A stretch of DNA of 62,000 nt, taken from the NCBI GenBank assembly GCA_029204225.1, contig CM055100.1, positions 29,698,149-29,760,148 on the forward strand. The letters run 5' to 3'. The notes beneath the pieces were generated by a model. It saw only the letters and a program-made list of their open reading frames with translations, had not been told where the DNA came from and did not search any database. Each line of letters opens with the position of its first letter. The stretch's first letter is position 1. Origin of the DNA: Diphasiastrum complanatum. Taxonomy: Eukaryota; Streptophyta; Lycopodiopsida; Lycopodiales; Lycopodiaceae. The position numbers and the translations under genes are program-made. This document shows, one piece after another, positions 49,237 to 60,190 of the stretch.

Positions 49237-50430
49237 TAATGATAGGTGAGCCTTGAGGGCTCGACCTTGCTTCTTGATGATCTTCTCGGCCCCTTTTGAC
49301 TTGGATCCATGTCTCTATCCTCGGGTTTGTCTAGATCCTCCTCGGGTTTGTCAAGATCCTCCTCGGGTTTGTCAAGATCTTCAATGCACAATGCGTTAGA
49401 TCCATTTGACAAGCTCTTAGCAAATTGTGACTCATCAAAAAGTACATCCTTGCTTACCTTTACTTTCTTGGATATAGGACCATATATCCTATAGCCCTTG
49501 CTATTTTCTCCATAGCCAACAAAGATCCCTTTGAAGGAGGTAGCATCTTCCTTCCTTCTTGTCTCCAAAGGGATGTGAACATAACAAATACATCCAAAGA
49601 TCTTAAAATCTTTTACATTGGGTTTCTTATCAAACAAGGCTTGATAAGGTGAGATCCCATCTATAGCACTACTAGGAAGTCTATTACACAAGTAATTAGC
49701 ACATGTTATAGCTTCTCCCCAAAATGAGATGAGAAGTGATGCATCAAGTCTTAAAGACTTTGCACACTCACATAGACTCCTATTTTTCCTCTCGGCCATC
49801 CCATTTTGTTGGGGGGTGTAGGAACAAGTGTATTGCAATTTAATGCCATTGATCTCACAAAAGTCTTTCATTTTATTGGAGGTGTACTCTCCTCCATTAT
49901 CACATCTTAGTGCTTTGATGGAAGTACTAAGTTACTTCTCTACTAGAGACTTGAACTTAATGAAAGCTTCACAAACAAGACTTTTCTCTGATAGTAACTC
50001 AATCCATGTGAATCTAGTACAATCATCTATAAAGCTACGTACATCAAAGCACCTCCATTACTTGCATGTGAAAAACTATGTACATCAGAATGGATGAGTT
50101 CCAAGGGAGAGGTAGATCTTGATGAAGGTCTCTTGTAAGAAGATTTGTGTGACTTTGCAAGGCCACATGCCTCACACATGTTTCCACACTTCTTGAAGGC
50201 TCTTGGTAGGCTGAGAGCTAGTTCCTTGCTTGCCATTGACTCCATAGATTGAAGATTAGGATGGCCTAATCTCTTATGCCATAGCTCCACTTGAGATAGC
50301 TCCTCCCTAGCCAAGTTCACACTTTTATTTGCAACATTAGCATCCAACTTAAATAGTCTACCTTGCTTAATGCCACTAGCTATGCACTAATCATTTTTCA
50401 AGATGGCACAAACTCCATTCTTTATGTTTT
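49237..50430 (-). pseudogene. Copia B integrase
   Basis: Zinc-binding region VELWHKRLGHPNLQSM...CGNMCEACGLAKSHKS (HHCC pattern complete), then PLELIHSDVHSFSHAS (first D). A frame change near 49875-50025 hides the second aspartate. SYTPQQNGMAERKNRSLCEC carries the catalytic E, followed by KDFKIFGCICYVHIP, FVGYGENSKGYRIY and VSKDVLFDE. The linker holds three tandem EEDLDKP units (a 24-bp repeat, about 49318-49385) and RRSSR. The start of the region (50350-50430) reads NIKNGVCAILKND, the natural continuation of the protease end at 13050. Confidence 0.88.
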
Positions 50431-50439
50431 CATAATGAT

Positions 50440-51400
50440 ATGATTTGCCTCAATGATGAAGAACTTAACATAAATGCCATGAGTATACCCAGGGAGAACA
50501 CTATAGAATTTGAAGCCTATAATGAACTTAGGTAGGAATTCAATGATGTTTTTTAAGACCTTCCTGTAGGTTTACCACTAGAAAGGACAGTTGATCATAA
50601 AATTGAACTAATACTTGGAGCAATTCCAATTGCACAATGTCCTTATAGGATGAATGCATCGGAAGAGGCTGAGGTAAGTAAACAATTACATGACTACCTG
50701 AAAAAGGGGTGGGTACAACCTAGTAAGTCTCCTTGGGCATCAACAGTGGTTTTGGTTGCCAAGAAGGATGGGACTATAAGATTTTGCGTGGACTATAAGA
50801 AATTGAACAAGGTAACCGTTAAGAATAAATATCCGCAAGTTTCCTTGAATCAGGGAAAGACTAAAACGGATTTCCTAATTCGAAATAAGATTTTGTTTCG
50901 TAAGGGAAAGGTGTGTGTACCGGAGAATGACACAATAAGGGCCCAAATCTTGCATGAGTGTCATGATAGTCTATGCGCAGGACATCCGGGTATACAAAGA
51001 ACACTTGACTTAGTTCGAAGGTACTTTTGGTGGCCTAAGATGAAAAGTTAGGTAGAGGCCTATGTACTTAAATGTACTAAGTGCCAATTAAATAAAGATG
51101 AGAGGCTAAAAGCTAGTGGCTTATTACATCCTTTAGATATTCCTACTGGAAAGTCGGAAAGTATATCTATGGATTTTGTGGTCGGGCTTCCACGTACATG
51201 GAAGGGCCACGATTCAGTTTGGGTCATTGTTGACAGACTTACGAAGTTTGCTCAATTTATCCCAATGAAAACTACTGTTAAAACTTTGGAACTAGCTCAA
51301 CTGTTTGTTGAGAAGCTTTTTCGACTGTACGAGCTGCCTTGCGATATTGTCAGTGACCGTGACCCAAAATTCACTAAGAATTTTTGGCAAACAGTATTTG
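50440..51400 (+). pseudogene. Gypsy-1 RT start fused to integrase, RT core deleted
   Basis: The lead-in (ELNINAMSIPRENTIEFEAY, then [17 protein letters not shown]) is followed by RT start [40 protein letters not shown] and [16 protein letters not shown]. Directly after that comes [20 protein letters not shown] and the integrase zinc domain [18 protein letters not shown]...CTKCQ. The whole YxDD-bearing core and RNase H are missing, yet the frame stays open. Integrase core SMDFVVGLPRTWKG and DIVSDRDPKFTKNFW keep both aspartates; the E is lost at the junction (51400). It continues the protease at 12633-13040. Confidence 0.88.
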
Positions 51401-51960
51401 AAATCAAATCTGACATCTCGACTGACAAGTATTTTCTTGGTTAGTGGATCGTATAGCTTATACCCAATTGTTTCAGACGGGTAGCCTATAAAAATGGCCT
51501 TTCCTCCAACTTCTTTCTCTTTTGGTCCAATGTGTGCACATAGGCATCACATCCAAAGATCCTAGTATGTGAGAAGTCTTGCTGAACCATATCTCATATG
51601 GGATCTTGCCCTTGATAGTTGTTGTCAATGTTCGATTCTGCAGGTAGGTTGAAGCTGCTACTGCGGCCTCTCAAAATTTCTTATGCAAACCTGACTGAAT
51701 CAACATGCATTGGGCTGCATGCATTAGCGTCATGTTCTTCCTTTTTGCTACACCATTATATTGTGGGGTATAAGGAATGGTGTACTGCCTGACAACGTCT
51801 TCCACTCTGCAGTGCTCTTGGAACTCGTTGCTAATGTATTCGTCTCCATTATCAGATCGTAGTGCCTTCAATATATTCTATAGCTGCCTTTCTATATAGG
51901 CCTGAAACATTTGAACTTTGCAAAAACTTCTGATTTTAATTTCAGAAAATAACTCATAGT
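51400..51960 (-). pseudogene. Copia integrase fragment (element D')
   Basis: Minus-strand frames read ALRSDNGDEYISNEFQEHCR (second catalytic D), YTIPYTPQYNGVAKRKNMTL, where the catalytic E of AERKN has become K, and then KEKEVGGKAIFIGYPSETIG and YKLYDPLTKKILVSRDV. It is cut at about 51400 by gypsy-1 and fades near 51960. It covers the same linker as copia D, so it is a separate element. Confidence 0.85.
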
Positions 51961-52690
51961 CATGTTGTTGGATTTATCTCCTCTATTCTCCCAAATCCCA
52001 TGTTAATCTAGTTCCATTCATTGCTACATATTTACTTGCATTGTCGCGTAGCTCAACTACTAAAGATGAGTAAGTGAATATGGCCGACATATCGGAGTTG
52101 GACAAACTATCATGTAGACCCCCTGGACGACATATCAAGGAAGCTCGACTTATCAACCTCCTCACGCTCATCCTCTGTAATGTGTAACCAACTTGACAAT
52201 GACAGCAGCCACGATCTTCTCCCTGACGGCGCAACGGCTCCACGCCATCTCTTGTACACTCATCTGCATAAATGTAAATTGCATATAGATTTTTTGATTA
52301 GTATGCGATTGATCAATGATCAAGAACACGGTTATTGAATCCGATGAGACAGACACAATAGATGCTTTCATGCATTGATTCTTCTCTTCAGACGAATCGT
52401 CAGTAATAAGCTCATAGCTTTTGTAGTTTGTAGTTATCTTTGTGAGCACGCGATTTTGCCCGCTATTGTATTGTGCTCACGTGCGCCACTGACTTGTATT
52501 TTGTTACAATTAATATGAATAAAGTGCTGTCTAATTCTGCGTTCAGGTTTTGTCAGTATTTTTTTTTCTTTGCATGAATCATAAGAAAAAGCAAAAGTTT
52601 AGAAAAAAGCAAACACATGAATGGATAGATTGTGAAAACCAAAATTGGAAGTGGCACTCTCTTCATACTTCACTTAAGGCTATTTGTACC
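51961..52690. other. No recognisable gene
   Basis: Overlapping minus-strand frames of 86 and 93 codons (51983-52449) have no signature. A GTGAGCACG / CGTGCTCAC-like pair flanks 52442-52480. No element ends were identified. Confidence 0.35.
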
Positions 52691-52704
52691 AGTACGCGAA
52701 GCAC

Positions 52705-52711
52705 ACGCGCG

Positions 52712-52780
<69 letters not shown>
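52705..52780. repeat. (CG)n(CA)n microsatellite
   Basis: A short alternating CG run followed by about 34 CA units. Frames through it (HTHTHT, VCVCVC) are artefacts. Confidence 0.95.
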
Positions 52781-52782
<2 letters not shown>

Positions 52783-53119
52783 AGCTATTGTTGTAGCATC
52801 TCCGGTCTTTGTTGGACAAATGAATTCCTTGTCGCAGGTGTCAGAAAAGATCAAGGATTCATCCATGTTGTTTGATGGGTTGTCGTCTAAACCCTCCCAA
52901 GTTCAAACTCTTTCTTCAATGCCCACCATGACCAACATAGTATTAGTATTAAATATGTTTGAAGCTCATATATTGTATTTTGTTTTGTTTTGTATTCCTT
53001 GAGGTAGAAAATCGTAACTATTACTTTTTTTGTAAAAGGTATAACAAATCAATAAGTTTTCACTAATAATAGTTGATCTTTGTCTAATTATAGTTTTGTG
53101 ATTGTGTTTTCTTTTGTAG

Positions 53120-53938
53120 GACATATATAAAATGTCTTCCATATTGGATGAAAAAATGGTCTACTTTTCAGGTATGTGTCTTGAAGCTACTTAATTGATA
53201 GTTTGTGAGATTTAAAAGTGTGAACTGAGGAAAAAAATATTCCGAGATTTTGATCGTGAATATTGTGAATAGTGATCATGAATATTGTGAATAGTGATCA
53301 TGAATATTGTGAATACTGATCCAAAATTGCAAATATTGAAAAACAAATATTATGAGATACTGATTGTGAATATTGTGAATACTGATCGTGAATATTGCGA
53401 ATACTGATTCAGAAAATTGATTATGAATACTCTTGAATATTGAAATATTTTAGAAACTAATCATGATTATTGTGGACACTCTTGAATACAGATTATGAAT
53501 GCTAAAATATGATTATTTAGAAATAAAGATGTTAATTTTGGTTACTTTTGCTAAAATTGTTTTGTAGATTTGAATCAAGACAATGATTTGGCAAATGATA
53601 ACAAAAAATTTCTGAATACCACAATTAGTAAGAACTTGAAAAGGTCTTTTTCCTCAACATGTTCGAAGTTAAAGAATAAGTTTTCAAATAGGTGTGATGA
53701 AAGTAACAAACTAAGTTTGGCACAATCTAAAGCCGCCTACCAAACGATTGACGATAGTCAAGACTCAAGAAACAAAAAAAAGCAACTAGTGCAACGCATT
53801 CAAGATCAAGCAATTAAAGTATATGACATGGATCTCAATAATTTTTCAATTTTTAATATATTTTCGCACAATATGAGAAGAAATGACACGTGTGCAAGCC
53901 CACAATCAAATGCTAAAACTGAACGAAATTCTTATTAG
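53120..53938 (+). CDS. Putative two-exon host gene fragment, function unknown
   Basis: Exon 53120-53171 (after TTTTGTAG, before GTATGTG) and exon 53568-53938 (after TTTTGTAG) join in frame across a 396-bp intron: the split codon becomes GAT. The product is hydrophilic (KRSFSSTCSKLKNKFSNR, SRNKKKQLVQRIQDQ) and ends at a TAG. I do not recognise it. An upstream open stretch (52783-53002: VGQMNSLSQVSEKIKDSSML) could be an earlier exon. The calls rest on splice signals and frame alone, so confidence is low. Confidence 0.35.
53228..53460. repeat. Degenerate 22-bp repeats within the putative intron
   Basis: About eight imperfect copies of TGATCATGAATATTGTGAAT plus two bases; the first three are almost exact. 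Confidence 0.8.
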
Positions 53939-54032
53939 AGGCGGTTCCAAGAGCTAGAAATTGCTGATTTTTTTCTCTCAAATGCCTCATTTTACGTCTC
54001 AAATCCCTACAGCCTGGGAAGACATAGCGACC

Positions 54033-54034
54033 GG

Positions 54035-54077
<43 letters not shown>

Positions 54078-54093
54078 GCGCGCGCGCACACAC
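54033..54093. repeat. Compound (CG)(GA)n(CG)(CA) microsatellite next to a start codon
   Basis: A GCGCGC run, about 15 GA units, then CGCGCGCGCACACAC, ending one base before the ATG at 54094. It lies in the likely 5' untranslated region of the next gene. Confidence 0.9.
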
Positions 54094-54422
54094 ATGGCTG
54101 GGAATCTCGAGGCCGTGCAACCGCTGTTCGGGATAGCCACGGGCAAATTGGAAGGGAGAGAAACATCTGCTCTTCTGCCCTTCGTATTTAGGTTTCATGC
54201 CATGGATCCCACGCACCTCGCCGTTGTTACCACGGATTTCCATGATCATACATGGCACACGGTCAGGACCGTTGAGCAGCTTGACGATTTGGTGCGTATG
54301 TTATGTATCTTGCTTCGTCGGCTTTTTTTGGATAGACATTTCTCAACAGTAGTCAGCTGCAAGATTATTTGAATAAAACTTTGATTGTATGGCGCAAAGA
54401 AAACTGCATCATTCAGTCCTTT

Positions 54423-54457
<35 letters not shown>

Positions 54458-55997
54458 ATAGGGAGCATATTGCTTGTCTCTCTACTTATTTTGGCAGACT
54501 AACGAACATTCAGTACAACTTTAGTGCCAGAACAAGAGAGTTGGGAATATGAATATCTACTTATTTATTGAGAGTTGAGTCTTTGAAGATTTACTAGAAG
54601 AAGAGAGTTGAGAATATGAAGATTATCTAGCTTGGGACCTAATTGATTTTATTTTCACCCCAAAATTGATATTTAATTATGTGGGCCATATAGTCATAAG
54701 ATCAAGGATCCAACTGCATTTTGAGGAAGGAGACTTACGGTTGGTGTGGAACTCTAAGGGGAGACTAACAGTAGAAGTCTGCATATAGATAACCCTAAAT
54801 GGGTCCTCATTCAGTTGCTTTTGATAATAGAGAATGTAGCTTCTTTGAGTGGAAACATAGTTGCACAAAAACACGTTCCTGGGAAAAAAAACGTTTCTAG
54901 AAACACGTTTCTGGATCCAGAATTGTTGAGATGACAAAAAAACAGTGTGGGTCCACTAGGCCTAATTGTGACAATATGTACCCCAACTTGACATTTGGAG
55001 GTACCTTATTCTTTCTATGTAACTTATAGAAAGTTGGATAGTCAATAGTCAAGTAGTTGGATAGCCAGTAGTCATGAAGTTAGATAGCCAATAGTCATGA
55101 AGTTAGATAGTCATCTTGGACTATGTATATGTGTGCATCCCATTTGTATGAGATACCTTTATAAGCAATACTGACTATTCTCCTTGGCTGTCCACGAGTT
55201 TCTACAAGAGGGTTTCTAGCCATCTTTTTTCTTTTTTTTGAGAATGCTTTGTGTGATTGAATAGTTAAGATCTTGGATCCTTAGGCTTCTATTTCCTACA
55301 GGTTTGAAGTTAGTTAAATATCTTGGTAATCTACATTCGTTTTCATGACTTGTTGGCCATTATGATTTCTATTTAATTTTCATGTTGAAGTGAGATGCGT
55401 TCAACAAAAATATGCACCTCATAATATTGAAGAAACAATTAAGAGCTTAATCTCGTTTGTATTCATGCATTACATGTAGTCTCTTTGTGCAACTTAGAAA
55501 TTTTGATGTGGACTTTTCTTATAGCGATTCTTTGCTTTGATAACTTGTAGAATATTCTTTTTGAATCCATGCACTTTTTGGTTTTGGTAGATTTTTGTTT
55601 GTTTGACAACATGAAGAAAATGCTCATGTTTCATCCCGTCTGATTCCAACAATCATGTGTTGGTCTTTTAGCTACTTTTCAAGGATTCGGTTGTTGAGCG
55701 TGCTTACCTTTCGTGCTAAACAATCATGAAGCCTTATGTTTGAAAATGTTGGAATTCTTCTTGTGATGCTTGTATGTTGTTCCTGAGTCCCATTTGTTCT
55801 AGCTAACATTGGTTTGCTTTTCCTTCCTTTAGAGGGATGAAACAGGTATTGGAGGTTCATGGAGTGATTTTCTTGCTTATCTTCGAGATGCTTTTTTATC
55901 AGACAATGTAACTCTTTGGCTTGGAGGACCTGCAAGTGCAGTTGGTGGCTATGGTGCCTCCTTACCCATGCACTACTTTCATGCGAGTTTCAAATGA
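54094..55997 (+). CDS. Two-exon host-like gene, possibly XLF/XRCC4-like head domain
   Basis: Exon 1, 54094-54291, starts MAGNLEAVQPLFGIATGKLE and ends VRTVEQLDDL before GTGCGT. Exon 2 starts at 55833 after a pyrimidine-rich TTCCTTTAG and continues in phase 0 with RDETGIGGSWSDFLAYLRDA, then FLSDNVTLWLGGP. The frame runs to a TGA at 55995-55997. The order of a beta-rich segment (HLAVVTTDFHDHTWHTV) then a helix-rich one suggests to me the N-terminal head of an XLF-type end-joining factor, but that is weak recall without a search. The downstream coiled-coil part was not found, so it may be truncated or have further exons in altered frames. Confidence 0.55.
54950..55300 (+). repeat. 5'-truncated LTR of the copia H family inside the intron
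   Basis: This is an inverted relative of the LTR at 59013-59542: it shares GTCCACTAGGCCTAATTGTG, TATAGAAAGTTGGATAGTC and the end TAGGCTTCTATTTCCTACA. The first about 180 bp of the LTR are missing. It lies between the two exons of the 54094 gene, same strand. Confidence 0.85.
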
Positions 55998-56017
55998 TGA
56001 AATTAAGGTGCTCTTTT

Positions 56018-56893
56018 GGCATAGTAAATATGAAACATCCATTGCTGGATTTTGTTATCTTGATGATGGTTTTCCCAATTAAATCTATAATCGGATAAGA
56101 ACAATACTCAAGATGATATCTAATGTGCTAAAGATAAATATGTATGTTTGAATAAGACGGACCAAAGCAAGAATTTGTGTATTACAAAAGTGAGATAGAT
56201 GGTCATCGAATAAATAGAGGTCATTATAGGAACTTGTAGAAAATTGTCATATACTAAAAGACATTGGGACTGAACTTGGAATAAGATGGACCAAAGGAAG
56301 AACTACAAAAATGACATAGATGGCCATTGAAAAGATGATGATAGGAACTCAATACTTTAAAAACATTTGGATTGTACCTTAGTCTTAAAGAAGTGTTCTT
56401 TTAAGGTTCAATAAATAAACTCAAAGTTGATCCGATCATCCAAAACATTGTACATAGAACAAATATAGTTCCATATTCAGTGAGAAAGCTTTTGTCATCT
56501 TATTGTAGCTTCAAAATATGTGGGAAGGTAGGTATATCACCAAAGATGTTCTAGTGTGGAGAATTTTAACTAACTTCTTTAACTTTTGTGCTCGAATTGG
56601 AGAATCATATAACAAATTTCAACTAAGATTGTTGCATGAATGTCAATAAACAAACATATGGTGAATGACAATTTCTCTTCTCAAGGGGATTGTTGTTTCC
56701 TACAACGAACGAAACCAAACCAATAAAGAGTGAAATGCTTGTGGGTTACTCTAGTTAAAAGGTTTTCTGAAACCTTCTTGATTCTTTCAAGAAGTAGATA
56801 GAATTGGTACGATTCCTACGATGGACATTCACCCAACCACTTGGCCCTAGGCCTATTCTTATCTAGTTAATTAAAGCTAGATAGAGGCCATGG
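56018..56893. other. Non-coding spacer with a diverged tandem duplication
   Basis: No gene is recognised. 56150-56275 and 56276-56395 are diverged copies (AAGACGGACCAAAGCAAGAA versus AAGATGGACCAAAGGAAGAA). Confidence 0.5.
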
Positions 56894-56901
56894 GTCCAAA
56901 T

Positions 56902-56939
56902 CATAGTTGCAGCGAATCGCGATTCGCGACCCAGAATCG

Positions 56940-56971
<32 letters not shown>

Positions 56972-57689
56972 GGGAAAAATAGCTTATTGCTGAAATTTTT
57001 TTAGGGGATCAATGGTCAAACCAGTGTTTTGCCTCTCAGAAGTGCAGTAGATGAGGCACAAACAGATCTTATTTTCAATAGCTATCTGGTTGTCATTTGC
57101 TCTGGTTTTCAGTAAATGTTACTGCTACAGTTTGGACTATCAACTGTATGGATGATGATCACTTTTGCAATCGGTTCACTGGAGATGTGAGTGCAATGTA
57201 CATACAGTTGGGGGCATAAATATTGGGCCCTTCTCGGCGCGCATTTGGACCCCATTTTTATCTACAGGGGGGCGGTGGCATTTTTATCTACAGTGTCTAT
57301 ATAGCAGGAAGCTCTAGGGGGTTCGGGGGGCAGTAGCTCCTCGGGAAACGGGGGGTTTGGGGGGCAGTAGCCCCCCGAGAAACAGGGGGTCCGGGGGGCG
57401 ATAGCCGCCTAGTGGGGGGTTTGGGGGGCAACGCCCCCAACGGCGGGGTCCTCCCGGCCCCGACGGTAAGGCCTCTTCATGATTTGGCCTTCCAACTCCC
57501 CGAGTGAAAACACACTTTTTGGTGTTTCGCACCCAAAACAGTCGGCAATTTACACAATCATAATCCCCTCGATTAGAGCTTTCATCTGATACCCATATTG
57601 CCTAAAAAAATTTCAAAAAAAAAAAAAATCGGTTCTACACGATTTTGGAAAAATCCCGAATCGCGATTCTGAATCGCGTTGCAACTATG
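56902..57689. mobile_element. Non-autonomous hAT-like element (788 bp) with 8-bp target duplication
   Basis: GTCCAAAT flanks both sides (56894-56901 and 57690-57697). Terminal inverted repeats CATAGTTGCA / TGCAACTATG are exact over 10 bp. Next to the left one lies the perfect palindrome CGAATCGCGATTCG, and next to the right one a related CGAATCGCGATTCTG. A T-run (56942-56970) and an A-run (57617-57628) lie just inside the ends. It has no transposase. The 8-bp duplication points to the hAT superfamily; the terminal sequence is not a textbook hAT end. Confidence 0.8.
57310..57455. repeat. G-rich minisatellite inside the hAT-like element
   Basis: About three to four imperfect copies of a unit of roughly 36-45 bp around GGGGGGTTTGGGGGGCAGTA / GCCCCCCGAGAAAC. 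Runs of five to six G recur every few bases, so it could form G-quadruplexes. The proline-rich minus-strand frame here is a by-product. Confidence 0.85.
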
Positions 57690-57697
57690 GTCCAAAT

Positions 57698-59012
57698 TAG
57701 TCAATGACCATTTTTATAACATTCTCTAAGGGGTCTAAATGAATAAAGCGCCAATAATTACTAACAAGATCCTAATTGTATGCCCATAACTCTCCTATGA
57801 ACAAAATTCTTGCTTATATGAAAATAGATTACAAAAAGTATACCTTTGCTCATCAAGAACCAGTTGCTGAAGGGTCTCCCCAATCCTGTCCGTAAACTCG
57901 TAAATGAGTCCCAGTCTACAATCCTCTTGATCTACTAACCTCAACACATGTACACTGGCAACAAGACCTCAACTAGCTGGTCAGCCTGTCGCCATAAATC
58001 ATCTCCAAATACTATCCTTTGGAACTTGAGTCTAGTCGACTCGTTGCTACGACTCCATTGTTTGAACTCAGGGCTCTGGCTGCGATCTGGCACAATGTGG
58101 GTCGAACCTGAAGCAATCACTCCAACACGACAAAGTGCTAGGAAAGCGTGTGGGTGACGGCTTCTTTAGATCCAACGAGTTGTGTTTTAAACATGGCAAG
58201 GGCCCTCTTCTGCTTGGCCACAAGTGTGACCAAGAAGATGGCAATGGACGTGACTTAGAAACCCAAGGGAGGCCTCCTATTTCGTGCATCAAAATATCGA
58301 TGGGGTCCACGAAATGGCAGGGTAGTCTCTCTCCAAAAGGTTACCCATGGCCACACAAGTGTTGGCATTGTCGATGACTATTTGCACTACATGCTATGCA
58401 CCCACCTTGATGACCTGCTACAACCCTCGAGAAATACAGGACATGAAACCAAGATGTTGATAATAGGCCTATGTTTGATCTCAGTCCATCCATCAAATAA
58501 AATAGAGCAACCATATGTGGCCCATGCATGTTGCGTGGGGCTGAGCTCTTGTGATGCATGCATGCTCCTCTCTCACATGGTGAGTATGCAGACCCTCATG
58601 TGTGGGAGGTCTCCAACTGGCATCACAAGCTGCAATCTCCCTCATCATGTCACAGAAGATGCTAGTGTTGGCCAAGGCAAATGCACAGTGGCTATTGTAA
58701 AAGAATTGGTGTGCAAGTCTATATGTGCATGTGGTCGTGGCCTACCTCTAGTACCATACGCCCTTCAGTGACGGCCTCGCAAGGGGCATGACACAGGTTT
58801 GGCGTTATTGACATGTTTTGGTGCCACGCGTCACCATCCTAGGTGGTCACGTGTCGCCGGCATGACCGTGCTTGATGGGACCCACAATGCTATGCCTATA
58901 TAGTGGCTTCCCTTTTGCCATTCACACAGTCTACCCGGGAGTTGGTGGATGGAGAGCACGTGTAGTAGCCAGGATGTATCTCTCGGCCAGGAGATGTGTG
59001 CTAGGGAGAGAC
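57698..59012. other. No recognisable gene
   Basis: Frames of 60-129 codons overlap on both strands (58068-58771) without family signatures. 58780-58960 is GC-richer and carries a TATA-like TATATAG at 58906. No element ends seen. Confidence 0.35.
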
Positions 59013-59542
59013 TGTAGGAAATAGAAGCCTAAGGATCCAGAATCTTAACTATTCAATCACACAAAGCATTCTCAAAAGAAAGAGAGAGATGGCTAGAAAC
59101 CCTCTTGTAGAAACTCGTGGACAACCAAGGAGAATAGTCATTATTGCTTACAAAAGTGTCTCATACAAATGGGATGCACACATATATATAGTCCAAGATG
59201 ACTATCTAACTTCATGACTATTGGCTATCCAACTACTTGACTATTGGCTTTCCAACTACTTGACTATTGGCTGTCCAACTACTTGACTATTGACTATCCA
59301 ACTTTCTATAAGTTACATAGAAAGAATAAGGTACCTCCAATATGTCAAGTTGGGGTACTTAATGTCACAATTAGGCCTAGTGGACCCATGAGTTCCTACC
59401 AAGTTAATTTCATACTAACTTAGTTATCTCTAAGTTTAGTAGGCCTAATATAATAAATGATATGACCATGGTTACACAACTCTCGACCTTTTGGGTCAAA
59501 GTAACCTATGGTAATGTAAGCAATTCCATTTACATTCCAACA
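59013..59542 (-). repeat. Copia H 3' LTR (530 bp)
   Basis: It runs TGTAGGAAATAG...TTCCAACA on the plus strand. It contains a 22-bp unit (CCAACTACTTGACTATTGGC) repeated about four times near 59225-59300 and a TATATATAG at about 59172. The purine-rich stretch (element strand) follows at 59543-59555. Confidence 0.88.
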
Positions 59543-59555
59543 CCCTCCTTAAATG
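59543..59555 (-). other. Copia H polypurine tract
   Basis: CCCTCCTTAAATG on the plus strand (element strand CATTTAAGGAGGG) abuts the LTR. Confidence 0.65.
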
Positions 59556-60190
59556 GAAATGCATAACATAACATGAAGTAACTTCTCGAAAGAGAAAAAT
59601 GCAACTTGCTGTCCGAACTTCATGTCGCCAAATAAACTTTGCACCGAAGTAGTCGAAATCTCATCCCCAATCATGTCCAACATATAAAAGGAAAAGAATG
59701 CGTAATAATGAAGCATCAAGTCGAAGGGTGAGGATTTGCATGCTCCATCCGAAGTAGGGAACCGACATAAACTCGGCAATAAGTCGAAACATGGACTTGT
59801 CTCCCACATCATTCGAAAATACTTCTTACCATAATGACAATAAAAAAGAGTACCAAACTCTTTTGGCATCACATCCTCCCGAACCTTACCATCAATGACT
59901 TGCTCACATATAATAGGCGATGTACCAACATCATGATGAAGAGTAAGTGTAGAACCAAAAAAATCAGCAAGCGGTACTGATTTTAAAGAGGCATGTGCCT
60001 TCCTTTCGTACTAAGATATTTCTTTGCTGTCCTGCAAAGTCTCCAATAGCCGACAAGGAACTGTTATGGGCTGTTCAACACTTTGTTGCCCAAAGTGTTA
60101 CCAACATGGACCATGTTGTCCATAATCTTCCGCAGGCTGTTCCTGAAGCATAATGGACTGCTCATGATGTAAAATGGGCTGTAAATGACC
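59549..60190 (-). pseudogene. Copia H: duplicated linker segment and 3' tail
   Basis: The minus strand from 60190 reads QPILHHEQ, EQPAEDYGQ, a stop, then RLLETLQDSKE and ERKAHASLKSVPLADFF. It repeats with divergence the linker at 60958-60740 (QPIVHQEE, EQPVEDIGQ, WLLQTLQDSKV, GKTRASIKSVEFADF). The following 107-codon frame to 59549 has no known signature. RT and RNase H are absent from this part. Confidence 0.7.

Larger units (their letters stand above)
46443..50440 (-). mobile_element. Copia B, 3' half (integrase, RT, RNase H, LTR)
   Basis: From right to left: integrase 50430-49240, a small inserted MITE (48869-49236), RT-RNase H 48865-47485, a polypurine tract and the 3' LTR. It continues the 5' half at 13040-15689. 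The two LTRs are close relatives (865 and 856 bp), and the 5-bp flanks differ by one base. At 50440 the sequence switches to plus-strand gypsy-1. Confidence 0.85.

Noticed and set aside
44960-51960. Copia D and D' as two halves of one element split by the rearrangement
   Set aside because: Both pieces contain the YK(V/L)YDP...VSRDV linker, so they overlap and must be separate copies.
57314-57532. Proline-rich minus-strand protein
   Set aside because: Produced by the G-rich minisatellite; no other support.
58068-58771. Overlapping 60-129-codon frames on both strands
   Set aside because: No family signature, no splice or codon evidence, and the frames overlap on opposite strands.
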